A DNA stretch of 64,000 bases, taken from contig NZ_AUEK01000009.1 in assembly GCF_000425945.1 (NCBI RefSeq), positions 186,001 through 250,000 of the forward strand, read 5' to 3'. A program made the translations under genes and the position numbers. Each line of letters opens with the position of its first letter. The first letter of the stretch is position 1. Below are positions 6,045-14,965 of this stretch, one piece after another. The stretch is from Candidatus Solirubrobacter pratensis (GTDB lineage: Bacteria; Actinomycetota; Thermoleophilia; Solirubrobacterales; Solirubrobacteraceae). The notes beneath the pieces are model-generated. The model saw nothing but the letters and a program-made list of their open reading frames with translations. It had not been told where the DNA came from and searched no databases.

Positions 6045-8327
6045 GTGAATGCACAGTCGCGTCCCGAGGCCGGCTCCGGGTCGGCGCTGGAGGCGCTCGT
6101 CGACGCCGCGGCCGGCATCCTCGCCGCCGATTCGCTCGAGGGGACGCTCGGGCGCATCGCGCACCATCTGCGGGCGCTGCTGGCCTATGACGATCTGACG
6201 GTCTACGAGATCGACGAGGAGGCCGCGGTGCTGCGGCCGGTGTTCGCGGTCGGGAACTGGGTCGAGGAGATCATGGCCGGGGTGATCCCGCTCGGGACCG
6301 GGACGACCGGCTGGGCGGTCGCCAACCGGCGGACGCGCAACGTGCCGAACACGATGCTCGACGAGCTGTCCAACGTCGTCGCCGGCACGCCGGACGAGGC
6401 GGAGGCGTTCGTGTGCGTCCCGCTGCTCGCGGAGGGCCGTGTACTTGGGGCGCTGAACGTCTACCGGGCCGGCGCCGACGTCGCGTTCACCGACGCCGAG
6501 GTCGAGCTGGTCGAGCGCTTCGCGACGATGGCGGCGCTCGCCTACGACTCCGCGCGCCAGCGCGAGACGCTGCGCGAGCAGGTCAAGACCGACGGACTGA
6601 CGGGGCTGCTCAATCACCGCGCGTGCCAGGAGCGCCTGAAGGCGGAGCTCGACGCGGCGCTCGCGAGCAACCGGACTGTCGGCGTCGTGCTGATCGACCT
6701 CGACCACTTCAAGGTCATCAACGACGTGCACGGCCACGCCGAGGGCGATCGCATCCTCCAGGCGGCGGCCGCGCGCCTGCGGTCGGTCGTGCGCGAGACC
6801 GACGCGGTCGGCCGGCTCGGCGGCGAGGAGTTCGTGCTGATCCTTCCGGGCGTCGACGCCGACGGCGCCGAGGACGCGGCCGAGCGCGCCCGCGCCGCGC
6901 TCGCCGAGCTGACCGTGCGCGGGCGCCCGCTCGCCGCCTCCGCGGGCGTGGCCGTCGCGCCCGACGACGGCGTCGACGGACCCGCGCTGCTCGAGTCGGG
7001 CGACGCCGCCCTGTACTGGGCCAAGCGCTCGGGCCGCGACCAGACGCGCCGCTACGGCGCGGGCGCCGCCCGCCCGGAGACCGAGCAGCGTGCCGAGGTC
7101 GCGGGCCTGCTCGAGGCGCGCGCCGTCCGAATCGTCTTCCAGCCGCTGCTCGAGCTCGCCACGGGCCGCCCCGCCGGCTACGAGGCGCTCGCGCGCTTCG
7201 ACGCCGAGCCGCAACGCGGCCCCGACGAGTGGCTCGCGCAGGCGCACCGCGCCGGGCTCGGCGACGAGCTCGAGGCGCTCGCGATCGAGGTCGCCCTGCA
7301 AGCGCCCGGCCGCCCCGACAACGCGTTCCTCGCGCTCAACGTCTCACCGCGCGCGCTGCTCTCCGCGCCCGTCAAGGCTGCGCTCCCCGAGGACCTGCGC
7401 GGCATCGTGATCGAGCTGACCGAGCACGAGGTCTTCGGCGCCGAGGGCCAGCTCGAGGGCGAGCTCGCGCGCCTCCGCGCCCGCGGCGCGCGCGTCGCGC
7501 TCGACGACGCCGGCGCCGGGTACGCGGGCCTGCAGCAGCTGATCCGCGTCGCGCCCGACATCCTCAAGCTCGACCGCGCGCTCGTGCACGGCGCCCACGC
7601 CGACCGCAGCCGCCAGGCGCTGCTCGCGGCGCTGATCAGCTTCGCCACCGACACCGGCGCCGCGGTGTGCGCGGAGGGCGTCGAGGACCTGGAGGACCTG
7701 CGCGCCCTCGTCGCGCTCGACGTGACCTACGCCCAGGGCTACGGCATCGCCCGCCCCGCGGCGGACTGGCCGGCGCCCAAGCCGGACGCGACCGCCGCGT
7801 CGAGCGCCGACATCCGCGCCGGCCTGCGCGTCGCGAGCGTCGCGCGCGCGGGCGCCTTCGCGCACGCGCTCGCCGACCTCGCCGACCATCTCTCGGGCAT
7901 CAGCCGCATGTGCGAGCTGCCCGAGGCGATCCGCCGCGCCGCCGCGCTCCTGCGCGCCGACGACGTCGCGTTGATGCGGGTCGATCGCGACGCGGGCCGG
8001 CTCCTGCTGCTGACCGACCACGCGGGGTTCCATCGCGGGCAGAGCTGGCGGCTCGCCGACTTCCCCGCGACCGAGCACGTGCTCGCGCAGCGGACGCCCG
8101 GGCAGGTGGTCGCCGGCGACTCGGCCAGCGATCGCGCCGAGCTGCGCGCGCTCGAGGAGGCCGGCTTCCAGGCGATGCTGATGCTGCCGGTGATCTGCGG
8201 CGGCCGCGAGCTCGCGGTGCTGGAGGTCTACCGCGCGCTGCCGCAGGCGTTCACGGGCGCCGAGGTCGACCGCGCGCGGGTCGTCGCGCAGCAGTTCGGC
8301 GCGGCGCTGGACCGGCTCACCGCGTAG
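6045..8327 (+). CDS. GAF-GGDEF-EAL-GAF cyclic-di-GMP enzyme
   Basis: The 760-residue cytosolic protein has four modules. The first is GAF (about 15-170). The second is a GGDEF diguanylate cyclase (about 180-345) with DGLTGLLNHRA, IDLDHFKVINDVHGH and an intact GGEEF near 259. The third is an EAL phosphodiesterase (about 360-575) with YEALARF, IELTEHE, DDAGAGYAGL, PDILKLDRAL, CAEGVE and AQGYGIARP. The last is a second GAF (about 605-755). Both catalytic sites look complete, so it may synthesise or degrade cyclic di-GMP depending on ligands bound by the GAFs. There is no membrane segment. The start is GTG at 6045; the stop overlaps the convergent next gene by 11 bases. Confidence 0.93.
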   Translation: MNAQSRPEAGSGSALEALVDAAAGILAADSLEGTLGRIAHHLRALLAYDDLTVYEIDEEAAVLRPVFAVGNWVEEIMAGVIPLGTGTTGWAVANRRTRNVPNTMLDELSNVVAGTPDEAEAFVCVPLLAEGRVLGALNVYRAGADVAFTDAEVELVERFATMAALAYDSARQRETLREQVKTDGLTGLLNHRACQERLKAELDAALASNRTVGVVLIDLDHFKVINDVHGHAEGDRILQAAAARLRSVVRETDAVGRLGGEEFVLILPGVDADGAEDAAERARAALAELTVRGRPLAASAGVAVAPDDGVDGPALLESGDAALYWAKRSGRDQTRRYGAGAARPETEQRAEVAGLLEARAVRIVFQPLLELATGRPAGYEALARFDAEPQRGPDEWLAQAHRAGLGDELEALAIEVALQAPGRPDNAFLALNVSPRALLSAPVKAALPEDLRGIVIELTEHEVFGAEGQLEGELARLRARGARVALDDAGAGYAGLQQLIRVAPDILKLDRALVHGAHADRSRQALLAALISFATDTGAAVCAEGVEDLEDLRALVALDVTYAQGYGIARPAADWPAPKPDATAASSADIRAGLRVASVARAGAFAHALADLADHLSGISRMCELPEAIRRAAALLRADDVALMRVDRDAGRLLLLTDHAGFHRGQSWRLADFPATEHVLAQRTPGQVVAGDSASDRAELRALEEAGFQAMLMLPVICGGRELAVLEVYRALPQAFTGAEVDRARVVAQQFGAALDRLTA

Positions 8328-9216
8328 CGCGCCAGAACTCGACGCTGTCGCGCAGCGTCTGCTCGAGGGGGATCTGCGGCTCCCAGCCCGTGGCCGCGCG
8401 CAGGCGCTCGTGCGAGCCGCGCACCTCCATCACCTCGTGCGCGCGCACGAGCGCGGGATTGACCTCGAACTCGACCGCCACGCCGGTCACGCGGCCAAGC
8501 GACTCCAGCAGCTCGCGCGCCGAGTGCGACACGCCGGAGCAGACGTTGAAGACGCCCGGCTCGCCTCTCGCCGCGAGCAGCCGGTACGCGCGCACGATGT
8601 CGCGCACGTCGGTGAAGTCGCGCCGCGTGTCGGGGTTCCCAGTGGTCAGGTGGACCGGGTCGTCGCCGCGATCGAGCCCTTCGGCGACCTGCTTGGCGAA
8701 GCTGGCGATCGCGTAGATCGGCTCCTGCCCCGGCCCGGAATGGTTGAACGCCCGCGCGCGCACGACCCGCAGCCCGTGCGCGCTCGCGTACATGCCGCCG
8801 AGCAGGTCCGCCGACGCCTTCGAGACCGCGTACGGGTTCTGCGGCCGCAGCGGCGCGTCCTCACCGGTCGGCAGCACGTCCGGCGGCCCGTACAGCTCGC
8901 CCGAGCCGACCAGCAGGACCACCGCGTCGCGCGCCGCCGCCCGCATCGCCTCGAGCACGTTGAGCGTCATCGCGACGTTGCCCGAGATCGTCTCCGCCGG
9001 CTGCTCCCACGAGCGCCCGACGTGCGCCTGCGCGGCGAGGTGGTAGATGACGTCCGGCCGCGCGCCGGCGACGACTCGCAGCACCGCGCCCGGGTCGCGC
9101 AGGTCGGCCTCGGAGGCGGGCGGCGCGGGGATCACCTCATCGCCGGCGGCGGCGCAGGCGTCGACCAGATGGCGCCCCGCGAACCCCGAGGCGCCCGTGA
9201 TCAGTACCCGCGCCAC
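8317..9216 (-). CDS. NAD-dependent sugar-nucleotide reductase (GDP-4-keto-6-deoxymannose reductase type)
   Basis: The 299-residue extended SDR has the Rossmann motif TGASGFAGRHL at the N-terminus and the HLAAQAHVG segment. The catalytic pair sits in NPYAVSKASA (Tyr and Lys), with the Ser in VGSGELYG. RAFNHSGPGQ and PDTRRDFTDVRDIV are diagnostic of GDP-mannose-derived sugar enzymes (Rmd-like, forming GDP-rhamnose), and the length matches. A dTDP-rhamnose RmlD or a 4,6-dehydratase is less likely: the dehydratase would be about 340 residues. No other sugar pathway gene is adjacent. Confidence 0.85.
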   Translation of the reverse strand: MARVLITGASGFAGRHLVDACAAAGDEVIPAPPASEADLRDPGAVLRVVAGARPDVIYHLAAQAHVGRSWEQPAETISGNVAMTLNVLEAMRAAARDAVVLLVGSGELYGPPDVLPTGEDAPLRPQNPYAVSKASADLLGGMYASAHGLRVVRARAFNHSGPGQEPIYAIASFAKQVAEGLDRGDDPVHLTTGNPDTRRDFTDVRDIVRAYRLLAARGEPGVFNVCSGVSHSARELLESLGRVTGVAVEFEVNPALVRAHEVMEVRGSHERLRAATGWEPQIPLEQTLRDSVEFWRATR

Positions 9217-9314
9217 CTAGCGGACCCGTCCGGGAGTACGACCCTGTCCCGCAAGCTCGCCACCGCTTCGCTCGCCGGCGGGCGAGGCATTCGCCCTACT
9301 GACGGCCGCGCGCA

Positions 9315-9842
9315 CTAGTTGGGCGAGAACGTGACGAGGTGTTCCGCCGACCCGTGGCCGTTGGAGGCCGCCGTGGTCGCGTCCACGGGGCGCGGCTCGC
9401 TGTCAGGCGGGTTCAGGCGCCGCTCGACCTCGCCGAGCACGGCGCCGAAGAGCAGGTGCCGCCACGTGGCCTGGGCGAACGCGCGGCCTGAGCCCCAGAG
9501 CGGCGGCAGCTGCGGCTGCGCGCGGCCGATCGCGGCCGTGCCGGGCCACGTCGCGAGATGCTCCACGAGTCCGGCGAGCGGACCGCGCAGCGCCGCGGGC
9601 GCGGGCAGCGAGGAGCGCACGTTCGCGTAGATCGCACCGAACACCGCGCCGTTGACGAGGTGCAGCGAGAGTCCGATCGGATACGCCGCGCGGCTGCGCG
9701 TCACGAAGCGCCCGAGCAGGTCGGCGTCGTCGTACGCGACGCCGAAGACCCGCCTGTCGAGCGGCTGCTGCGCCGCCCACACGGCGGCCGCGGTCGCCCC
9801 GGCGAGGGCTCCGCGCACTGTCCTCGTCCGGTCCACGGCCAT
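9315..9842 (-). CDS. Small integral membrane protein, function unknown
   Basis: The roughly 175-residue product has three or four hydrophobic stretches: GALAGATAAAVWAA, YPIGLSLHLVNGAVFGAIYA, LAGLVEHLATWPG, and WRHLLFGAVLGEVERRL. The last two are separated by an Arg-rich loop. The pattern recalls small membrane proteins related to DUF1440/YagU, but no conserved motif is certain. The ATG at 9842 is chosen; a GTG at 9851 is also possible. It is divergent from the plsC-gpsA fusion, with about 70 bases between the starts, so both promoters sit in this gap. Confidence 0.7.
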   Translation of the reverse strand: MAVDRTRTVRGALAGATAAAVWAAQQPLDRRVFGVAYDDADLLGRFVTRSRAAYPIGLSLHLVNGAVFGAIYANVRSSLPAPAALRGPLAGLVEHLATWPGTAAIGRAQPQLPPLWGSGRAFAQATWRHLLFGAVLGEVERRLNPPDSEPRPVDATTAASNGHGSAEHLVTFSPN

Positions 9843-9915
9843 GAAGGCCACTGTAACGACCCCGAGACGCCCGGTGTACGAAGCACCGAGGAGCAGGAAG
9901 CAAGACCGGAGTCCA

Positions 9916-11583
9916 ATGGATCACGCCCATTTCCACAAGCGCGCGCGCAGCCGCGGCGTCAACCCGATCGTCTACTGGATCATGCGCATGCTGCTGCAGC
10001 CGTTCGCGCATCTCTACTGGCGGCTGTCGCGCATCGGGCGCGAGCACATCCCCGAGCGCGGGGCGGTGATCCTGGCGTCCAACCACCGCTCGTTCCTGGA
10101 CCCGTTCATCATCGGCCTGATGAGCCGCCGGCCCGTCTATTACGTGGCCAAGGAAGAGCTCTTCCACAACCGCCTCTTCGGCTGGTTCATCAGCTCGCTC
10201 GGCGCGTTCCCCGTCAACCGCGGCGCCGCCGACGCGGAGATGGTCCAGACCGCGCGCGCGATCCTGGACCGCGGCGATCCGCTGCTGATCTTCCCTGAGG
10301 GCACGCGCATCCGCCCCGGCGCGCTCGGCAAGCCCAAGCGAGGCGTCGGGCGCCTCGTGCTCGAGTCCGGCGCGCCCGTCGTCCCGATCGCGGTGATCGG
10401 CACGGAGGCGGTGCGCAAGGGCTGGCGCATCCGCCCGCACAAGATCCGCGTGCGCGCCGGCAGCCCGCTGCGCTTCCCGAAGATGGAGGCGGCGACCGGC
10501 CCGATCGCCGCCCGCGTCACCGACCGCATCTGGCCGAACATCATGCTCCAGTGGGAGTGGCTCGGCGGCCTGCCGCCGCTGCGCCGCGCCGCGATCGTCG
10601 GCGGCGGCTCGTGGGGAACGGCCTTCGCCGTCATGCTCGCCCGCGCCGGGATCGACGCCGACCTCGGCTGCCGCACCGCGGTGCAGGCCGAGCTGCTCGC
10701 GGGCGCGCGCACCAATGAGCGCTATCTCCCGGGCGTCGACCTCCCGGCGCGCGTGCATCCGGTGCGCGCGTCCGAGCTCGAGCTCGGCCGCTACGACCTC
10801 GTCGTGTTCGCCGTGCCCGCCGCCGAGCTCCCCGCCGCGGTCGCCGAGCACGCGCCGGGGATCGCGCCGCGCACCGGCGTGCTGATGCTCGCCAAGGGGC
10901 TCGTCCCGCCGCTGGGCTCGCTGCCGAGCGCCTTCGTCGCCGAGCGGACGCGCAGCTGGGCGATCGGCGCGCTCGGCGGCCCCGGGCACGCGGGCGGCGC
11001 GCTCGAGGCCGGCGCCTCGCTCGTGCTCGCGACGCACAACGCCGCGTTCGCGCGCCAGGTGATCGACGCGCTCGCCGCCGCGGGGCTCGACGTCACGCAC
11101 ACCGGCGACGTGGTAGGCGTGGAGCTCGCCGGCTGCGCGAAGAACGCGGCCGCGCTCGCCGCCGCCGCGGCCGGCTCCGCCGGCCCCAACGCCGCGGGCG
11201 CCGCCGCCGGGAAGGTCTTCGCCGAGGTCGACGCCTACGCGCGCCGGGCCGGCTCGCGTCCGGGGACGTTCGCGGGCCTCGCCGGCGCCGGGGACCTCGT
11301 GGCGACCGTGCTCGCCGAGGGCTCGCGCAACCGCCGCGCCGGCGAGCTGCTCGCGACCGGCGTGCCCGCCGACGAGATCTGCGCCGCGCTGGGGCAGACG
11401 GCGGAGGCGGTCGCGGCCGTGCCGCTGCTGTCCGAGCGGCTGCGGGAGGCGGGCGTCGCGGCACCCGTGCTGCACGGCCTCGCCGGGATCATCGCCGGCA
11501 GCGTCGAGCCCGAGCGCTGGAGGGCGTCGTTGACGGCGCCGGTGGTTGCGACCAAGGCGAACGCGAAGGCGTCGGCTGCCTAG
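9916..11583 (+). CDS. Fused 1-acyl-glycerol-3-phosphate acyltransferase / glycerol-3-phosphate dehydrogenase
   Basis: One 555-residue frame joins two enzymes of phospholipid synthesis. Residues 1-215 are a PlsC-type acyltransferase: NHRSFLD (H-x4-D) near 55, the glycerol-phosphate motif FPEGTRIRPG near 125, and VVPIAVIG. Residues 222-545 are a GpsA-type NAD(P) dehydrogenase: VGGGSWGTAFAVMLARAG, MLAKGL, the catalytic Lys in GCAKNAAAL near 407 and GLAGAGDL near 454. GpsA makes sn-glycerol-3-phosphate; PlsC acylates its monoacyl derivative. The junction (WEWLGGLPPLRRAA) has no stop or internal SD. CCGGAG precedes the ATG. Confidence 0.92.
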   Translation: MDHAHFHKRARSRGVNPIVYWIMRMLLQPFAHLYWRLSRIGREHIPERGAVILASNHRSFLDPFIIGLMSRRPVYYVAKEELFHNRLFGWFISSLGAFPVNRGAADAEMVQTARAILDRGDPLLIFPEGTRIRPGALGKPKRGVGRLVLESGAPVVPIAVIGTEAVRKGWRIRPHKIRVRAGSPLRFPKMEAATGPIAARVTDRIWPNIMLQWEWLGGLPPLRRAAIVGGGSWGTAFAVMLARAGIDADLGCRTAVQAELLAGARTNERYLPGVDLPARVHPVRASELELGRYDLVVFAVPAAELPAAVAEHAPGIAPRTGVLMLAKGLVPPLGSLPSAFVAERTRSWAIGALGGPGHAGGALEAGASLVLATHNAAFARQVIDALAAAGLDVTHTGDVVGVELAGCAKNAAALAAAAAGSAGPNAAGAAAGKVFAEVDAYARRAGSRPGTFAGLAGAGDLVATVLAEGSRNRRAGELLATGVPADEICAALGQTAEAVAAVPLLSERLREAGVAAPVLHGLAGIIAGSVEPERWRASLTAPVVATKANAKASAA

Positions 11584-11619
11584 CGCCGGCTGGTAGACCA
11601 GGGGTAGTGTCCGTGGGAG

Positions 11620-12186
11620 ATGTCCGCTGCACCCGACTCCGCGCGCAGGGACAAAGCGACGCTCGACGCCGCCTTCGCGGAGCTCTACAAGGCGCACCTG
11701 CGGGACGTCTACTCCTACTCGTACTACCGGGTGGGCAACCACCACGACGCCGAGGACCTGACCGAGCAGACGTTCCTGCAGGCGTACCGGCACTTCGAGC
11801 GCGCGCAGAAGGAGTCGCAGGGGCGGCCGCTGCGCCCGTGGCTGATCCGGATCGCGCACAACCTCGCGGCGAACTACTACCGCGACCGCTCGCGCCGTCC
11901 GCAGACGAACATCGACGACGCGGGCGCGATCTCGACGCCGCACACGACCGAGGCGCTGGTGCAGGATCGCGACGACCTGGCGCGCATCCTGCGCGGCGTC
12001 CAGCAACTGCCGGACGACCGCCGCGAGGCGCTGATCATGCGCTTCGCGCTGGGGATGGACAACCGCGAGATCGCGCGGGCGCTTGGCCGCACCGACGGCG
12101 CGACGAAGGTGCTGCTGCACCGTGCCATCCGGCAGCTCGAGGAGATCGTCCACAAGGACGCCAACGGCGCGAGGCCCGCGGGGTGA
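11620..12186 (+). CDS. ECF-type sigma-70 factor
   Basis: The 188-residue protein has sigma region 2 (AFAELYKAHLRDVYSYSYY through AEDLTEQTFLQAYRHF, with RPWLIRIAHNLAANYYRD) and region 4 (LPDDRREALIMRFALGMDNR, then EIARALGRTDGATKVLLHRA). Spacing and length are those of ECF factors. No cysteine-rich anti-sigma factor with the H-x3-C-x2-C motif follows; the next gene is a small one-pass membrane protein with no such motif. Start at ATG 11620, with GGGAG just upstream. The sigma factor is intact and is distinct from the dead copy at 3.3 kb. Confidence 0.93.
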   Translation: MSAAPDSARRDKATLDAAFAELYKAHLRDVYSYSYYRVGNHHDAEDLTEQTFLQAYRHFERAQKESQGRPLRPWLIRIAHNLAANYYRDRSRRPQTNIDDAGAISTPHTTEALVQDRDDLARILRGVQQLPDDRREALIMRFALGMDNREIARALGRTDGATKVLLHRAIRQLEEIVHKDANGARPAG

Positions 12187-12249
12187 CCGCATGAGCATCT
12201 GCGAAGCGATGCTCGAAGCGGCCGTCGCGACGAGCGACGGTGGTCGCCG

Positions 12250-12627
12250 GTGAGCCCGGACACGTTCGGCGACCTCGAGGCCGCGCTCAGGCGCGCGCTC
12301 GCGCCGGTCGACCCGCCGGTCGAGCTGCAGGAGCGCGTCGAGCGGACGCTGGACTCGATCGTCGAGCTGGCCGCCGACGAGCTCGAGGGCTGGGAGCTGG
12401 CGGGCCTGAAGGACCCGCGCAACTGGCCGCGCGCCGCGATCGGCCCGGCCGCCGCGGTCGTGGTCGGCGGCGGCGCCGCGGCCGGCCTCGTCGTGCTGCG
12501 CACGCAGCGCCGCCGGCACAAGCGCCGCGCCGCCGCGCGCGGTGTGGTCGACCTCGCGGGCCGGACCGCGCGCGACGTCGCGCGTGAGGCCCTGCGCGTG
12601 TTCGACGATCTGGCGCCCGACCGCTGA
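12250..12627 (+). CDS. One-pass membrane protein next to the ECF sigma factor
   Basis: The 125-residue product begins at GTG 12250. A cytosolic helix-rich part (LEAALRRALAPVDPPVELQE, then LDSIVELAADELEGWEL) is followed by one membrane segment (AAAVVVGGGAAAGLVVL), an Arg/His-rich stretch (RTQRRRHKRRAAAR) and a helical tail. Position and topology suggest a partner of the sigma factor, but the zinc-binding anti-sigma motif is absent. Whether it binds the sigma factor is inference from position only. About 60 bases separate the two genes, so they may be co-transcribed. Confidence 0.7.
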   Translation: MSPDTFGDLEAALRRALAPVDPPVELQERVERTLDSIVELAADELEGWELAGLKDPRNWPRAAIGPAAAVVVGGGAAAGLVVLRTQRRRHKRRAAARGVVDLAGRTARDVAREALRVFDDLAPDR

Positions 12628-12693
12628 TCCGCGTGGGCGCGCCGCGCGCACGGCCGCGGTCGTCGCTGCCAAGATGACCTGGTGGTCCCGCTG

Positions 12694-13248
12694 ATGCGCC
12701 GCTACTTCGCCTCCCGCCAGGAGCTCGAGGCATGGCTGGAGGACGACCCGCCGGCGGAGGGCGTGTGGGTCCTGTTCCCGCGCGCGCGGTCCGGCGCTCC
12801 GGGCATCTCGCACGCCGAGGCGCTCGAGGCCGCGCTGTGCTTCGGCTGGATCGACGCGCAGAAGGGCGTCGGCGACGAGACGCACTGGTGCCAGCGCTTC
12901 ATGCCTCGCACGAAGCGCAGCATCTGGTCGAAGGTCAACCGCGCCAAGGCCGAGGCGCTGATCGCGAGCGGCGCGATGCGGCCGTCCGGGCTCGCCGAGG
13001 TCGAGCGCGCGAAGGCCGACGGCCGCTGGGACGGGGCCTACGACGCCGCGAGCACGGCGACGGTCCCGGACGACCTCGCGGAGGCGCTCGAGGGGGCCGG
13101 CGGCCGCGCGTTCTTCGACGCGCTCAACTCCCGCAACCGCTATGCGATCCTCCATCGCGTGCAGACGGCCAAGAAGCCCGAGACACGCGCCCGCCGGATC
13201 GGCAAGTTCGCCGCGATGTGCGCGGCGGGTGAGCGAATCTACCCTTAA
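12694..13248 (+). CDS. YdeI/OmpD-associated family protein
   Basis: The roughly 184-residue protein matches the YdeI family: FASRQELEAWLEDD at the start, GISHAEALEAALCFGWIDAQ, and the signature QRFMPRTKRSIWSKVNRAKA. The C-terminal YdeI helix region includes RNRYAILHRVQTAKKPETRA. Family members are small cytosolic proteins; the E. coli member was linked to stress and peptide resistance, but no reaction is known. The start is ATG 12694; GTG 12682 in the same frame would add four residues. It is a single gene between the sigma pair and the rhomboid gene. Confidence 0.87.
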   Translation: MRRYFASRQELEAWLEDDPPAEGVWVLFPRARSGAPGISHAEALEAALCFGWIDAQKGVGDETHWCQRFMPRTKRSIWSKVNRAKAEALIASGAMRPSGLAEVERAKADGRWDGAYDAASTATVPDDLAEALEGAGGRAFFDALNSRNRYAILHRVQTAKKPETRARRIGKFAAMCAAGERIYP

Positions 13249-13274
13249 AGCACCACTGCTAGCGTCGCCCGCGA

Positions 13275-14075
13275 ATGGCCACCTGCTACCGCCACCCGAG
13301 CCGCGAGACGGGCGTGTCCTGCTCGAACTGCGGGAACCCGATCTGTCCGGACTGCATGACCGCGACGCCGGTCGGCATGCGCTGCCCCGAGTGCGCGCGC
13401 CAGAAGACCCGGGTGCGGAGCGCGCGCACGATCGCCGTGGACCCGATCGTGACCTACGCGCTGATCGCGATCAACGTGCTGGTCTACATCGGCACGAGCT
13501 CCAGCGGCTCGGCGCTCGGCGGGTCCCAGGGCGGCTCGGTGTACCAGAACTTCGCGCTCAACGGGCCCGACGTCGCGGCGGGCGACTGGTGGCGGCTCGT
13601 CACCAGCGGCTTCCTGCACTACGGGCTGCTGCACATCGCGTTGAACATGTACGTGCTGTGGTGGCTGGGGCGCGAGCTCGAGCCGTCGCTCGGGCACGTG
13701 CGCTTCGCGGCGATCTACTTCGCCTCGATGCTGTGCGGCTCGTTCGGCGCCCTGCTGATCACGCCGGACTCGCTCACCGCGGGCGCCTCCGGCGCGATCT
13801 TCGGCCTCTTCGGCGCCGCATTCATGATCGGCCGCGCACGCGGGATCGACGTGATGCGCAACGGCATCGGGCCGTTGATCCTGTTCAACCTGGTCTTCAC
13901 GTTCCTGGTCGGCGGGATCTCGATCGGCGGCCATATCGGCGGGCTGATCGGCGGCGGCATCGCCGGCGCGGTGATGGAGTACTTCGCGCAGCGACGCGGG
14001 TCGACGATCCCCGGCCTCGCGGCGTGCGTCGTGCTGAGCGCGGCGGCGATCGCCGCGTCGTTCGCGGTCGCCTAG
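13275..14075 (+). CDS. Rhomboid family intramembrane serine protease with N-terminal zinc finger
   Basis: The 266-residue membrane protein has a B-box-like zinc finger at its N-terminus (CYRHPSRETGVSCSNCGNPI followed by CPDC and CPEC). Six hydrophobic segments follow. The rhomboid signatures are present: HYGLLHIALNMYVLWWLG for the H-x-x-x-N motif, the catalytic Ser in AGASGAIFGLFGA, and the catalytic His in SIGGHIGGLIGG. It cleaves other membrane proteins within the bilayer; its substrate here is unknown. The zinc finger fusion is common in actinobacterial members. The 3' end overlaps the convergent BtuF-like gene by four bases. Confidence 0.93.
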   Translation: MATCYRHPSRETGVSCSNCGNPICPDCMTATPVGMRCPECARQKTRVRSARTIAVDPIVTYALIAINVLVYIGTSSSGSALGGSQGGSVYQNFALNGPDVAAGDWWRLVTSGFLHYGLLHIALNMYVLWWLGRELEPSLGHVRFAAIYFASMLCGSFGALLITPDSLTAGASGAIFGLFGAAFMIGRARGIDVMRNGIGPLILFNLVFTFLVGGISIGGHIGGLIGGGIAGAVMEYFAQRRGSTIPGLAACVVLSAAAIAASFAVA

Positions 14076-14965
14076 GCCAGGACCAGCTCGCGCACGCCCG
14101 CGGGCGGCTCGGGCATGCGGTCCGGGTGCAGCACGTGCGCCAGCCACTCCAGCCCGTCGACGAGCCGCGGGCCGGGCCGGGAGAACCACGCCGAGGCGTC
14201 GGCGATCACGACCTTGCGGGCGCCGAGCTCCTCGAGCTCGTCGCCGTAGTACTGGGCCTCCTCGAACCCGCGCTCGACGTCATAGCCGCACGGCATCACG
14301 ACGACGACCTCGGGCCGCGCGGCCTTGAGCTCGTCCCAGGAGCGCTCCTCCGACGGCTCACCGGGGAGGCCGAGGAGGTCCTCGCCGCCGGCGTAGTCGA
14401 TCAGCTGCGGGACCCAGTGGCCGCCGACGAACACGGGGTCCAGCCACTCGATCGCGGCGACGCGCACGCGGTCCACGCCGCCCATCGCGACGCGCACGCG
14501 GTCGATCCGGGCCGCGGCCTGCTGCACGAGGTCGACGCCGGCGTCCTTGGTGCCGATGGCCTGCGCGAGGGTGCGGACGTCGCCGAGCACCTCGCCGATG
14601 GTGTGCGGATCGAGCGAGACGATCTCCGGCACCGGGTCCATCCGCTCGGCGATCGCCCGCACGTCATCCACGGACACGGCGCAGACGGAGCACAGCGCCT
14701 GCGTGACGATCAGGTCCGGCTGCAGGCGGCGCAGCTCCTCCTCGTCGAGCTCGTAGATCGAGCGACCCTCCGCGGTCAGCTCTTTGACCGCGCGGTCGAT
14801 CTCGTCCGGGGGCAGCCCCGGGCCGATCACGTCGCGCGTGACCTTGGGTAGATTCAGCACCGCGGACGGGTAGTCGCACTCGTGCGTGACGGCGACGACG
14901 TCGTCGCCGGCGCCGAGCGCGAACAGGGTCTCGGTGGCGGAAGGAACGAGGGAGACGATTCTCAT
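14072..14965 (-). CDS. BtuF-like cobalamin/metal-chelate binding protein without signal peptide
   Basis: The 297-residue protein begins directly with RIVSLVPSATETLFALGAGD, the usual start of the mature BtuF/TroA-type fold. It continues with GVTHECDYP-like VAVTHECDYP, PDLIVTQALCSVCAVS, RVAAIEWLDPVFVGGHWVP and PGPRLVDGLEWLAHVLHP. This is the cytosolic 'cobalamin-binding protein' branch, which lacks an export signal and an ABC partner, so transport is doubtful; a vitamin-handling role is only inferred. CSVCAVS provides two Cys that may bind a ligand. Its ATG shares bases with the ATG of the divergent next gene, so no separate 5' spacer exists. Confidence 0.88.
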   Translation of the reverse strand: MRIVSLVPSATETLFALGAGDDVVAVTHECDYPSAVLNLPKVTRDVIGPGLPPDEIDRAVKELTAEGRSIYELDEEELRRLQPDLIVTQALCSVCAVSVDDVRAIAERMDPVPEIVSLDPHTIGEVLGDVRTLAQAIGTKDAGVDLVQQAAARIDRVRVAMGGVDRVRVAAIEWLDPVFVGGHWVPQLIDYAGGEDLLGLPGEPSEERSWDELKAARPEVVVVMPCGYDVERGFEEAQYYGDELEELGARKVVIADASAWFSRPGPRLVDGLEWLAHVLHPDRMPEPPAGVRELVLA

